Made by a program: the position numbers and the translations under genes. Shown one piece after another: positions 50,862-59,267 of a DNA stretch of 64,000 nucleotides (the first letter of the stretch is position 1; each line of letters opens with the position of its first letter). The notes beneath the pieces were generated by a model that worked only from the letters and a program-made list of their open reading frames with translations, had not been told where the DNA came from and searched no databases. The DNA comes from Actinomadura mexicana (GTDB lineage: Bacteria > Actinomycetota > Actinomycetes > Streptosporangiales > Streptosporangiaceae): positions 1 to 64,000 of the forward strand of contig NZ_FZNP01000017.1 of assembly GCF_900188105.1 (NCBI RefSeq), read 5' to 3'.

Positions 50862-52268
50862 TTGAGTGACGTGATCACGTCCGGTCCCGTGGGCACAGCA
50901 TCCGGGCCCGACACGACGGCTTTGCCCGCCTACGCGGAGATTCCGCGGATCAAGGTGACGCTCGCGCGCGAAGGCGTCGCGCCGGGATATCTGTTCCTGT
51001 CGCCGCAGTCCATGCTGGAGCCGGAGGCGCCGCACGGGCCGCAGTTCGTCGACGACCAGGGCCGCCTGGTGTGGTTCCGCCCGATCCCCCAGGGGCAGTA
51101 CGCCACCAACGTCCGGGTGCAGGAGTACCGGGGAGAACCGGTGATCACCTGGTGGCAGGGCAGCGCGACGAACACCGGGGTCGGCAAGGGCGCCGTGTAC
51201 ATCGCCGACCGCGGCTACCGGGTCATCGCCACCGTCGAGGCCGGCGGCGAGCACGGGGTCGACCTGCACGAGGCGATCCTGACCGAGGAGGGCACCGCGA
51301 TCGTGGTCAGCTACCAGGTCGTCCCGTACGACCTGACCTCCATCGGCGGGGCCGCGGACGCCATGACGCTGGACAGCGTGATCGAAGAGGTCGACGTGGA
51401 GACCGGCGAGGTGCTGTTCCACTGGAGCGGTCTGGAGCACATCCCGCTCAACGAGAGCAACATGCCGGCGCAGCTGCGCCCCGAGCTGCCCTACGACCAC
51501 CTGCACGTGAACGCCGTCGGGATCGACACCGACGGCGACCTGGTCCTCACGGCCAGGAGCTCCTCCGCCCTGTACAAGATCGACCGGCGGACCGGCGAGG
51601 TCATCTGGAAGCTCGGCAGCGGGCACAGCACGTTCGTGCTGGACGTGGGCGTCCGGTGCAACTGGCAGCACGACGGGCAGCCGGTCGGCGGCGACGTCTA
51701 CCGCATCTTCGACAACGGCGCGAACGACTTCTTCGAGGGGTTCGAGTCGCGCGTGGTCTGGGTGCGCGCCGACGCCGGGACCGGCGTCGCGACCCACGTC
51801 CGGCAGATCACCCACCCCGAGCACCTGTCCTCGATCGCCGAGGGCAACGCCCAGGAGCTGCCGGGCGGCAACACCCTGGTGGGATGGGGGCGGGCGGGCC
51901 GGATCTCGGAGTTCTCCCCGGAGGGCGAGCTGCTCTTCGACGCCGAGACGCCCTCCGGACCGGGCTGGACCACCTACCGGGTGTTCCGCCAGGAGTGGGA
52001 GGGGCGCCCGGACGCCCCGCCGGAGGCGCTGTTCGACGGCGAACGCGTGCACGCCGTCTGGAACGGCGCCACGGGGGTGGACCGCTGGCGGCTGCTCGCC
52101 GGCCTGTCGGAGGACGCCCTGCGCCCCGTCGCCACCGTGGAGTGGGACGGCCTGGACACGGCCATCGCGCTGCCCGAAGGAGTGCCGGCGCGGGTGGTCA
52201 GGGTGGAGGCGCTCGACGCCGACGGGAAGGTGATGGAGACCTCGCCCGCGCAGCCGATCGGGGCCTGA
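50862..52268 (+). CDS. Arylsulfotransferase (ASST)-like beta-propeller protein, cytosolic
   Basis: 468 aa from a TTG start at 50862 with AGGAGAG upstream; a GTG at 50751 in frame would add 37 residues including the pentapeptide repeat. Sequence blocks such as GPQFVDDQGRLVWFRPI, HGVDLHEAILTEEGTA, YDHLHVNAVGIDTDGDLVLT and IWKLGSG match the Arylsulfotran_2 family. Classical ASST enzymes are exported and move sulfate between phenols without PAPS; no signal peptide is seen here. Several conserved histidines remain, but I could not assign the catalytic one. It may be a non-sulfating propeller with a cluster-specific role. Confidence 0.8.
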   Translation: MSDVITSGPVGTASGPDTTALPAYAEIPRIKVTLAREGVAPGYLFLSPQSMLEPEAPHGPQFVDDQGRLVWFRPIPQGQYATNVRVQEYRGEPVITWWQGSATNTGVGKGAVYIADRGYRVIATVEAGGEHGVDLHEAILTEEGTAIVVSYQVVPYDLTSIGGAADAMTLDSVIEEVDVETGEVLFHWSGLEHIPLNESNMPAQLRPELPYDHLHVNAVGIDTDGDLVLTARSSSALYKIDRRTGEVIWKLGSGHSTFVLDVGVRCNWQHDGQPVGGDVYRIFDNGANDFFEGFESRVVWVRADAGTGVATHVRQITHPEHLSSIAEGNAQELPGGNTLVGWGRAGRISEFSPEGELLFDAETPSGPGWTTYRVFRQEWEGRPDAPPEALFDGERVHAVWNGATGVDRWRLLAGLSEDALRPVATVEWDGLDTAIALPEGVPARVVRVEALDADGKVMETSPAQPIGA

Positions 52269-52380
52269 GCCGGGGCTCGGCCGGTTCCGGTGCGGCGACC
52301 GCGGCCGTCGCGGAGCGGCTCGGGCTCGGCACGAGCCGCCCCGCGCCGGCCCTTCCGAGACGATCCTGGGAGACGAGCAG

Positions 52381-53745
52381 ATGACGCGGCCCGGCCACCA
52401 TGCCATCCCCTTCGCCGGCGCTGGGGCCGGGGAGCATCCGTGCACCTGGGGACAGCTCGACATGTGGCGCGAGATGGAGTGGGCGGGCGACCCGGCGCAC
52501 GGCAACGTCGTGGGCGGCGGCTTCCTGCCGTCCGGACACACGACGGACCGGCTGCTGCGGGTCGTCGGCGAGCTGGTCGAGCGGTACGAGTCGCTCCGCA
52601 CGGGGTTCCGCCCGTCCGATGACGGCCGGCTCGTCCAGCGGGTCGCGGCTGCGGGGGAGCTGGACGTCGAGGTGCGGGAGCTGGACGGCGACCCGGTGTC
52701 GGCGGCCAGGGAGTGGGTGGCCGCCTCCCAGGCGCGGCCGTACGACCTCGCCGGCGGCGTGCCGTTCCGCGTGTGCGTCGGGACGGGCGGCGGCGAACCC
52801 CGGCTGGTCGTCCTCGGCATGCCGCATGTGACCGCCGACCTCGCCGGCAGCCGGGTGCTCTTCGACGAGCTCGTCCGCGGGCTGGAGGGCCGGGCCCCGG
52901 CCGCCCCGCCGGGGCTGCAACCCGCCGAGAGGGCCGCCTGGGAGCGGTCGGCCGCCGGGCAGAGGGCTCTGCACAGGTCACTGGAGTACTGGCGCCGGGC
53001 CGTCGCCGCCGCGCCCGAGGCGGGCTTCGCCGTGGCGCGCCACGCGCCGGAGTCCCCGCGCTACCGGACCGGCGGCCTCACCTCGCGGGCGGTGCCGCGG
53101 GCGCTCGACCTGCTCGCCGCCCGCTACGGGGTCAGCACCTCGCACGTGCTGCTGGCCGCCGTGGCGACGCTCGTCGGCCGCTACACCGGTGAGCGCCGCT
53201 GCCTGGTGCGCGTGGTCGTGGGCAACCGGGGCCGGCCGGAGCTGCGCAACGCGGTGGGCACGGTCAGCCAGGAGGTCGCGGCGGTCGTCGACCTGAGCGC
53301 CCACCGGTTCGGGGACATGGTCCGCGCCGCCCGGACGTCGGCGCTGAACGCGATGCGCCACGGGCAGTACGACCCCGACCTGGCGGCGGGCATCGTGGCG
53401 GAGGCCGGCGTCGAACTGGACGTCTACTTCAACGACATGTGGACGGCCACGAGGAACGGCAAGGGCGCACCGGGGGGCCGGTACGAGGGGGTCATGGACG
53501 AGACCGTCGAGACCAGGTTCGAGTGGGGGGAGCAGCTCGACCGCGCCAGCGTCAGGTTCTTCTTCGAGTCCGTCGAGGTGGTCGAGGATCCCGCCGCCGT
53601 CACCCTGAACCTGCTGACGGACACGGCGTACGTGCCGTCGCCGGACCTGCGCGCCTTCCTGTTCGCCGTCGAGGAGCTGCTGGCGGCGCTCGTCGCCGAC
53701 GACGGCCCGCCCCTCGACGAGATCAGGCTCCGCAACGGGCCCTGA
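52381..53745 (+). CDS. Stand-alone NRPS-type condensation domain protein
   Basis: 454 aa, the size of one condensation domain, with no adenylation or carrier part. ATG with GGGAGACGAG upstream. The active-site motif HHxxxDG reads PHVTADL at residues 148-154: the catalytic second histidine (149) and the aspartate (153) remain, the first histidine and the glycine are lost. The N-terminal core (TWGQLDMWREMEWAG) and the later RVVVGNRGRPELRNAVG are condensation-like. It could join the ACP-bound acyl chain to a free amine such as an amino-inositol. Non-catalytic or acyltransferase roles are alternatives. Confidence 0.85.
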   Translation: MTRPGHHAIPFAGAGAGEHPCTWGQLDMWREMEWAGDPAHGNVVGGGFLPSGHTTDRLLRVVGELVERYESLRTGFRPSDDGRLVQRVAAAGELDVEVRELDGDPVSAAREWVAASQARPYDLAGGVPFRVCVGTGGGEPRLVVLGMPHVTADLAGSRVLFDELVRGLEGRAPAAPPGLQPAERAAWERSAAGQRALHRSLEYWRRAVAAAPEAGFAVARHAPESPRYRTGGLTSRAVPRALDLLAARYGVSTSHVLLAAVATLVGRYTGERRCLVRVVVGNRGRPELRNAVGTVSQEVAAVVDLSAHRFGDMVRAARTSALNAMRHGQYDPDLAAGIVAEAGVELDVYFNDMWTATRNGKGAPGGRYEGVMDETVETRFEWGEQLDRASVRFFFESVEVVEDPAAVTLNLLTDTAYVPSPDLRAFLFAVEELLAALVADDGPPLDEIRLRNGP

Positions 53746-53908
53746 GCCCGGCCCACCCGATCCGGCCGCCCATTCGTCCGCCCGCCCGGCCGACCGACAG
53801 CGGATATCGGAGCCCCCGCGCCTCCCCGCAGAGTGGCAGGGACGCATCGGCCACCGGGCCGACACGTCCTTCCGTAGCCCGTGACACCCGGGAGAGAGGC
53901 GATCAGGC

Positions 53909-55195
53909 ATGAGCGAAGCCCTGCGCGGCCGGACGAAGCGGCCGGAGCTCGCGGCCCACGGCGGGCCGCCGGTCCGCTCGGCCCCGTGGCCGGCGTGGCC
54001 GAGATTGGACGCCGAGACCGAGCGCATCGCCCTCGACGCGCTCCGCAGCGGCCGATGGGCCATCAGCGAGATGCACAACGGCCAGGAGCTGTACGAGCGC
54101 CGCTTCGCCCGCGAGTTCGCCGGGTACCACGGCGTGGCGCACTGCATCCCGACCACCAGCGGGACCAGCGCGCTGACGATCGCCTTCGAGGCGCTCGGGC
54201 TGAGCCGCGGAGCGGAGGTGCTCGTTCCCGGGCTGACCTGGGTCGCGTGCGCCTCGGCGGTGGCGGGCGCCGGCCTCGTGCCGGTCCTGGTGGACATCGA
54301 TCCGGAGACGCTGTGCATGTCCCCGGCCGCCGCGGCCGCCGCGCTCACCCCCCGGACCGAGGCGATCCTCATCGTCCACTACGCGTGCAACACCGCCGAC
54401 CTGGACGCCTTCCTGGACCTGTCGCGGCGGCACGGCCTGGCGCTGGTCGAGGACTGCGCGCAGGCGCACGGGGCCGAGTACCGGGGCAGGCCGGTCGGCA
54501 CCATCGGCGCGGTCGGGACCTTCAGCATGCAGGAGTCGAAGGTGCTGACCTGCGGCGAGGGCGGCGCGTCCATCACCGCCGACGCGGCCCTCGCCGGCCT
54601 CATGGAGCAGTACCGCGCGGACGGCAGGGTCTACTCCGAGAACCCGGCCGTGGGGGAGCCCAACCTGCTGGACCGGGGCGACGTCCAGGGGCGGAACCTG
54701 TGCATGTCGGAGGTTCAGGCCGCGCTGCTGCTGGGGCGCCTGAAGCAGATGGACGTGGAGAACGAGCAGCGGCGCAGGACCGCCGCCCTGCTCGACGACG
54801 CCCTGACCGAGATCGGCGCGTTCTCTCCCATCGCGCTTCCGGACGGCTGCACCAGGCGGACCTACTACCGCTACTGCTTGCGCGTCGACGCCGGCGTCGA
54901 TCCGGCCGAGGTCGCCGCGATGCAGGACGAACTCGGCCAGGAGCTCGGCGTCACGTGCGAGCCGCTGCACGACCCGCTGAACGACTGCGCGCTCTACAAC
55001 CCGCTCGGATCGCCGCAGAAGTACGACCCGGGGATGCTTGCACGGATCGACCCGAAGAACTTCGCGCTTCCCGAGTCCCTCGCGGCCCGGCGACAGATCA
55101 TCACGATCCCGCACTTCCTGCTGCTGGGCGACTACGAGGACTTCGCCGACATCCGCGACGCGCTGCTGAAGGTCTCCGCCGTCCACGGCCTCTGA
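53909..55195 (+). CDS. DegT-family inosose aminotransferase-like enzyme
   Basis: 428 aa, intact. The pattern HGGPPVRSAPWPAWP, SGRWAISEMHNGQELYERRFA, VPTTSGTSALTIAFEAL-type core and GTFSMQESKVLTCGEGG (PLP lysine in ESKVLT) is that of glutamine-dependent scyllo-inosose aminotransferases and AHBA-synthase relatives. Together with MIPS, phosphatase and dehydrogenase it completes a route from glucose 6-phosphate to an amino-inositol. ATG with GGGAGAGAGG upstream. The next gene, a dehydrogenase, follows 18 bp later. Confidence 0.92.
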   Translation: MSEALRGRTKRPELAAHGGPPVRSAPWPAWPRLDAETERIALDALRSGRWAISEMHNGQELYERRFAREFAGYHGVAHCIPTTSGTSALTIAFEALGLSRGAEVLVPGLTWVACASAVAGAGLVPVLVDIDPETLCMSPAAAAAALTPRTEAILIVHYACNTADLDAFLDLSRRHGLALVEDCAQAHGAEYRGRPVGTIGAVGTFSMQESKVLTCGEGGASITADAALAGLMEQYRADGRVYSENPAVGEPNLLDRGDVQGRNLCMSEVQAALLLGRLKQMDVENEQRRRTAALLDDALTEIGAFSPIALPDGCTRRTYYRYCLRVDAGVDPAEVAAMQDELGQELGVTCEPLHDPLNDCALYNPLGSPQKYDPGMLARIDPKNFALPESLAARRQIITIPHFLLLGDYEDFADIRDALLKVSAVHGL

Positions 55196-55213
55196 CGAAA
55201 GAAGGGTGCCATC

Positions 55214-56281
55214 ATGCGAAGCCGTCTCACGGTCGACGTCGTCGGGTGCGGCGAGATCGCGCAGATCATGCATCTGCCGTTCCTGCTCGAACGCTCCGAC
55301 GTGTGCACCGTCCGCGCGGTCTGCGAGCGCGACCCGCACGTGCTGAAGGGGGTGGCCGAGCGCTTCGGCGTCGCCGCCGCCTTCACCGACCACCGCGAGA
55401 TGCTGGAGAACGCCCCGGCAGACGTGCTGGTGGTCCTCACCTCCGGCGACCACGCGCCCCTCATCCACGACGCGTTGGACGCCGGGATGGACGTCTTCGT
55501 CGAGAAGCCGCTGTGCTACTCGACCCGCGACGCCCACGAGATCGCGCGGAGGGCGAAAGAGCTCGGCAGGACCGTCATGGTCGGCTACAGCCGCCTGTTC
55601 GACACGGCGTTCGACGCGCTCCGGGAGGCGGTGAGCGGTGAGCCGGGGCCGGTGTACCTGCGGGCCGAGGCCGCGCTTCCCATGGACTACTACTACCGGG
55701 CGCACCTAGACGTCGTCCGGCCGCTCGACTGGACCCCTCCGCCGGCGGCGGCCCCGCAGTGGGGCGGGTCCTGGGAGTACCTCCGCGGGGAGGTGCTGTT
55801 CAACCTGGCGATCCACGAGGTCTACTGCCTGCGCGTGCTCACGGGCGTGAACAGGCCGGAGCTCCTGACCGCGTCGGAGGTCCTGGACCGCCGCGGAGTC
55901 GAGGTCACCTGGCGGAACGGCGACGACCTCCACGTCGGCATGAGCGTCCTGACGCTCGACACCATCGCGGGCGGCTACGTCGAGGAGTTCCGGGCGGTGA
56001 CGGCGTCACGGACGCATGTCCTGGAGTACCCGTCGATCTACCTCAAGCACGTCCCGGCGCGGCTCACCACGACGGGGCTGCGGGGCGACGCGCTGGTGAC
56101 CGAGTCGTCGCTCGGGTCCTACGTCAGCCCGTTCAAGGCGGAGCTCGACCACTTCTTCGATGTGCTGCTCGACGGGCGGCCCTGCCTGAGCCCGGCGGAG
56201 GACGCCGCCCACGACGTGGAGACGCTGAACCGCGTCTGGGCGGCGGCGAAGGACCGCCGGGAGGGTCCGGACCTCCGATGA
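55214..56281 (+). CDS. Gfo/Idh/MocA-family dehydrogenase, probable inositol 2-dehydrogenase
   Basis: 355 aa. Rossmann VDVVGCGEIAQIMH at the N-terminus, catalytic lysine in VEKPL near residue 97, and a later NLAIHEVY with the catalytic histidine. The family oxidises sugars or inositols with NAD(P). Placed directly after the inosose aminotransferase, it would make the keto-inositol that the aminotransferase accepts. ATG with GAAAGAAGG upstream; the stop overlaps the next start (ATGA). Confidence 0.88.
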   Translation: MRSRLTVDVVGCGEIAQIMHLPFLLERSDVCTVRAVCERDPHVLKGVAERFGVAAAFTDHREMLENAPADVLVVLTSGDHAPLIHDALDAGMDVFVEKPLCYSTRDAHEIARRAKELGRTVMVGYSRLFDTAFDALREAVSGEPGPVYLRAEAALPMDYYYRAHLDVVRPLDWTPPPAAAPQWGGSWEYLRGEVLFNLAIHEVYCLRVLTGVNRPELLTASEVLDRRGVEVTWRNGDDLHVGMSVLTLDTIAGGYVEEFRAVTASRTHVLEYPSIYLKHVPARLTTTGLRGDALVTESSLGSYVSPFKAELDHFFDVLLDGRPCLSPAEDAAHDVETLNRVWAAAKDRREGPDLR

Positions 56282-57339
56282 TCAAGATCAGTGCGGCCAT
56301 CATGCACCATCCGCGCCGCGCCGAGCGCATCCCCTCGCTGGTGCGGGCCTGCGCCCCGCTCGTCCCCGCGGTCGTTCCCGACCCGGAGCCGGACGGCAGG
56401 CCGAGCCCGCTGCGCACGGCCAAGCGCGCGTGGGCGGCGATCGGCGGCGACGCGACGCACCACCTGGTCCTGCAGGACGACGTGCGGCCGGCCCCGGGGT
56501 TCGCCGCCCAGATGCGCGAGGCGGTCGGGCGGCGTCCCTCGCACGGAGTCGCGCTGTTCTGCCTGTGGCACACCCCGCACAACTCCTACCTGGTACGCCG
56601 GGCGGCCGTCGCCGGAGCGGCCTACGCGCCCCTCTCCCTTCACGAGTGGACGCCCACGCAGGGGTTCGTCCTGCCCGTGGAGCACGCGCACGCCCTCGCC
56701 GATTATCTCGCCGGCATCCCGGACGAGGTCCAGGACGACGACGAGATGGTCGTGGTCTTCTGCCGGGAGCGAGGCATCCCGGTCGTGGCCACGGTGCCCC
56801 ACCTCATGGACCACGGGCATGCCGAGTCGCTCGTCGAAGGGCACCATGACGGGCTCCGCGCCACCGTCTTCACACCCGGTCGGAGGTGGCCGGCCGGCCA
56901 GCGGACGGCCGGCGGCGACCTGCCGCCGGGAACCTTCACCGTCGCACTGGAGGACTCGGTCTGCTCGATCCGGCTGATGCACGGCGACCCCGTCGAGCAC
57001 CAGTTCTCCTGGTACTGGTACGACGCCTGCCCGCTGGCCGGGGTGGATCCCGAGGAGGTCCTGGATGCGGGCGCGCCCCACCTCTCCGGGCTGCCCGCCC
57101 GGCGGCTCCCGGCGATGACGGAGGTGTGGGCGGCGTGCTACCTCCTCGGCCTGGACGTCCGGAGGTCCGCCCCCGCCGCGGCCGGCTGCGGGCCGCTGAC
57201 GCCCGTGGCGATCGCGTCGTGGATCGACCAGGGTCTCTCTCGGCGGGACCACGGCGCGCTGCGGGACGCCGCTCTCCGGCTGGCCCTGACGGCGGTGCGG
57301 CAGGGGATGCGGGAGCGGAGCCGCGCCCATGCGTCCTGA
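56278..57339 (+). CDS. GT-A-like glycosyltransferase-type protein of unknown acceptor
   Basis: 353 aa from the ATG overlapping the dehydrogenase stop. Residues 1-180 resemble a small GT-A fold: MIKISAAIMHHPRRAERI at the start, acidic LVLQDDVRPAPGF about residue 61 in the place of a DxD metal site, and TPTQGFVLPVEHA. The last 170 residues match no family I know and contain a Trp/Tyr-rich stretch (HQFSWYWYDACPL). A sugar transfer step is possible. The weak similarity and the unknown second half call for caution. Confidence 0.6.
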   Translation: MIKISAAIMHHPRRAERIPSLVRACAPLVPAVVPDPEPDGRPSPLRTAKRAWAAIGGDATHHLVLQDDVRPAPGFAAQMREAVGRRPSHGVALFCLWHTPHNSYLVRRAAVAGAAYAPLSLHEWTPTQGFVLPVEHAHALADYLAGIPDEVQDDDEMVVVFCRERGIPVVATVPHLMDHGHAESLVEGHHDGLRATVFTPGRRWPAGQRTAGGDLPPGTFTVALEDSVCSIRLMHGDPVEHQFSWYWYDACPLAGVDPEEVLDAGAPHLSGLPARRLPAMTEVWAACYLLGLDVRRSAPAAAGCGPLTPVAIASWIDQGLSRRDHGALRDAALRLALTAVRQGMRERSRAHAS

Positions 57340-57934
57340 CATCGCGGCCCTGGTCGGGAAGATGGCCCGGCGGGAGGCCGGCGCCGCGCTGCGCGCCGCG
57401 CCCCGGGTGGAGTTCGGCAGGGAAGGGCCGTCGGTCCGCGTGCGCCTCGTGGCATGCCCCTCCTGCGGGGCGCGTCCTCGCGGCAGGGACTGGAGCCCCC
57501 CTTTCCGTGACGGCGCGCCGCCTGGCCCCGTCCTGCGCATGCTCGCCTGCGAGACGGTCACCGCCCGCGCGCTGCTACCGATCATCACCTCGGTGGGGCA
57601 CGCGCCCGGCCTTCGGCGCGCCGAGTTCGAAACCCGGGGCCTGACCTGGCTCGAAGCGGCGCCCCTCGGTCTCGGCCCCGCGCTGGAGATGGTGGACGAG
57701 GCCGAGCGCTGGGTCACCGACCCGGCCGGGGCCCGCGGACGCACGCTCCCGGCCTCCACCCGCCGCCACGGGCCGGGCCCGGCCTGGCCGGACCACCGCG
57801 AGCGGCTCGTCCCCTCGTTCCTGTCGCCGCACCCGGCCGTTCCTCCGGAACTGGAACTGCTGTACGCGCAGGAGCTCCGCGCGGCGATCGCACACGGCTA
57901 CGAGCAAGCCCAGAAGGAGCAGAGCCTCCTCTGA
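57329..57934 (+). CDS. Hypothetical protein at the right end of the cluster
   Basis: 201 aa, ATG overlapping the previous gene by 11 bp. No family recognised. Features seen: a CPSCG pair near residue 45, a central Leu/Ala helix-rich part, and a C-terminal ELELLYAQELRAAIAHGYEQA helix. The tight overlap suggests it is made with the glycosyltransferase-like protein. A dispersed repeat follows it, which may mark the cluster border. Confidence 0.65.
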   Translation: MRPDIAALVGKMARREAGAALRAAPRVEFGREGPSVRVRLVACPSCGARPRGRDWSPPFRDGAPPGPVLRMLACETVTARALLPIITSVGHAPGLRRAEFETRGLTWLEAAPLGLGPALEMVDEAERWVTDPAGARGRTLPASTRRHGPGPAWPDHRERLVPSFLSPHPAVPPELELLYAQELRAAIAHGYEQAQKEQSLL

Positions 57935-57958
57935 AGGCCGGCACGACCACACCGACCT

Positions 57959-58100
57959 GAAGGCTTGCGATCGCGTCCGAAGGCAGGTTCGAGCGGAGCG
58001 GGCACCTGGTCGCGAAGCGAGCCGCAAGGCGGGCCGGAGCGATGCCGGCGATCGCCGGCAGTGCCCGACGACGGAGGGCCGCCAGGACCGGAAAAGGAGC
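57959..58100 (+). repeat. Dispersed repeat family, diverged copy R4
   Basis: This region reads like the reverse complement of R1/R2: GCGATCGCGTCCGAAGGCAG, then GAAGCGAGCCGC, GGAGCGATGCC, GGAGGGCCGCCAGG and a terminal AAAAGGAG. It fills the 171-bp gap between convergent genes. Confidence 0.75.
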
Positions 58101-58105
58101 AAAGG

Positions 58106-58426
58106 CTATAGATACAAACCAGTGCCGTGTTCGGGGCGTTCACTGGCTATGGCGTGGAGGTCGCGTTCGCGCATGATCAGGTAGTTCTCGCCCTGGATCT
58201 CGACCTCGAACTGGTCGCCGGGGTGGAACAGCACGCGGTCGCCGGGCTTGACGATCCGCACGTGGTGGCCGGCCCCGCAGACCTCTCCCCACACCAGGCG
58301 GTTCTGCTGCTCGACCGTCGCGGGGATGACGATGCCGCCGGTGCTGCGGCGCTCACCGCTGTCCTTCTCGGATTTGATCATGACACGGTCGTGCAGCATC
58401 TGGACTTCGAACTTCGGCTCGGGCAC
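58106..58426 (-). CDS. Solitary GroES-like co-chaperonin
   Basis: 106 aa from a GTG with no clear ribosome binding site. Cpn10 landmarks: MLHDRVMIKSEKDSGERRSTGGIVIP, KPGDRVLFHPGDQFEVEIQGENYLIMRERDLHA. The mobile loop (GERRSTGGIVIP) is present. No groEL is adjacent, and the C-terminal TGLYL extension differs from the main GroES. Actinomycetes often have such an extra co-chaperonin gene; its partner is not shown here. Confidence 0.88.
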   Translation of the reverse strand: MPEPKFEVQMLHDRVMIKSEKDSGERRSTGGIVIPATVEQQNRLVWGEVCGAGHHVRIVKPGDRVLFHPGDQFEVEIQGENYLIMRERDLHAIASERPEHGTGLYL

Positions 58427-58494
58427 GCCGGCGAGTTTATCCGCCCGCGCGGCCGGAACGTTCCGGGCGGCCTCTGAGCCTGTGCGGCGGCCGG

Positions 58495-59250
58495 TCAGGG
58501 CAGGGAGGTGAGCTTGGCGTAGACGCCGGGGTAGCCGGGCTTGCCACAGCCGTAGCCCCAGGAGACGAGCGCGGCCACGCGCCCTCCCGCGATCAGCGGG
58601 CCGCCGCTGTCGAACTGGCACGAGTCGGCCTTCGCCGACCCGGCGCACAGCATGTCGGACGGGTCGAAGGAGCCGCCGTAGGCGCGCCGGCACGCCGCGT
58701 CGCCGGGAAGCGGCACGCGGGCCGCCCGCAGACGGGTGTTGAACAGGTCGTTCTCGGAGGTGAAGCCCCACCCGGCGATCTCGGCCGTGCGGGCGGAGCC
58801 GGGCGTGCCGAGGGGCGCTTGCGGGCGGTTCACGCGGCGCGCGAGCGTCAGGACGGCGAGGTCGTGGTGGCCGACGGTCTCGTCCTTGAAGGACGTCTCG
58901 TGGTACTTCGGGTGCATGCGTACGGACTTCACCGTGACCGTCTCCCCGCCGCGGCCCGTCAGGTCGTCCCGGCCGAAGGTGGCCGTCAGGACGCCGGGCA
59001 CCGAGCGGAACATCGACACGCAGTGCCCCGCGGTGAGCAGCCGGTCGGGTTTCACCAGCACCCCGCCGCAGAACTGCCCGGACGGGCGGACGAAGAAGAT
59101 CGGCGAGCCCACGGCGGCCAGCCACGGGTACCGCGCGGCGGGCGCCGGGGCACCGCCCACGACGGCGTCGGCGGGGGCGGCGAGCGGGGCGAGCCCCAGG
59201 GAGGCTCCGAGCAGCGCGAGGCCGAGGGACCGGCGGGACAGCAGGGCCAT
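58495..59250 (-). CDS. Secreted trypsin-like serine protease
   Basis: 251 aa. Signal peptide in residues 1-29 (LGLALLGASLGLAPLAAPADA), then VVGGAPAPAARYPW, the start of a chymotrypsin-fold domain with no long pro-region. Catalytic triad: His76 (LTAGHC), Asp130 (HHDLAVL) and Ser215 (CQFDSGGPL). The last motif has Phe where Gly is usual before DSGGPL, and the residue six before the serine is Asp, giving trypsin-like Arg/Lys preference. Single gene. Confidence 0.92.
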   Translation of the reverse strand: MALLSRRSLGLALLGASLGLAPLAAPADAVVGGAPAPAARYPWLAAVGSPIFFVRPSGQFCGGVLVKPDRLLTAGHCVSMFRSVPGVLTATFGRDDLTGRGGETVTVKSVRMHPKYHETSFKDETVGHHDLAVLTLARRVNRPQAPLGTPGSARTAEIAGWGFTSENDLFNTRLRAARVPLPGDAACRRAYGGSFDPSDMLCAGSAKADSCQFDSGGPLIAGGRVAALVSWGYGCGKPGYPGVYAKLTSLP

Positions 59251-59267
59251 GGCCGCACTGTAAGCGA

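Noticed and set aside
53439..53912. Frames of high-Arg/Pro/Gly composition opposite or out of frame with known genes, such as this one, across the whole window
   Set aside because: In very GC-rich DNA the other frames of real genes stay open. These have no domain, no ribosome binding site and the wrong codon-position bias.
26250..58100. Integrated mobile element bounded by repeats R3 and R4
   Set aside because: No integrase, transposase, tRNA-derived att site or target duplication was found. The repeats are diverged members of a dispersed family, so an element cannot be claimed.
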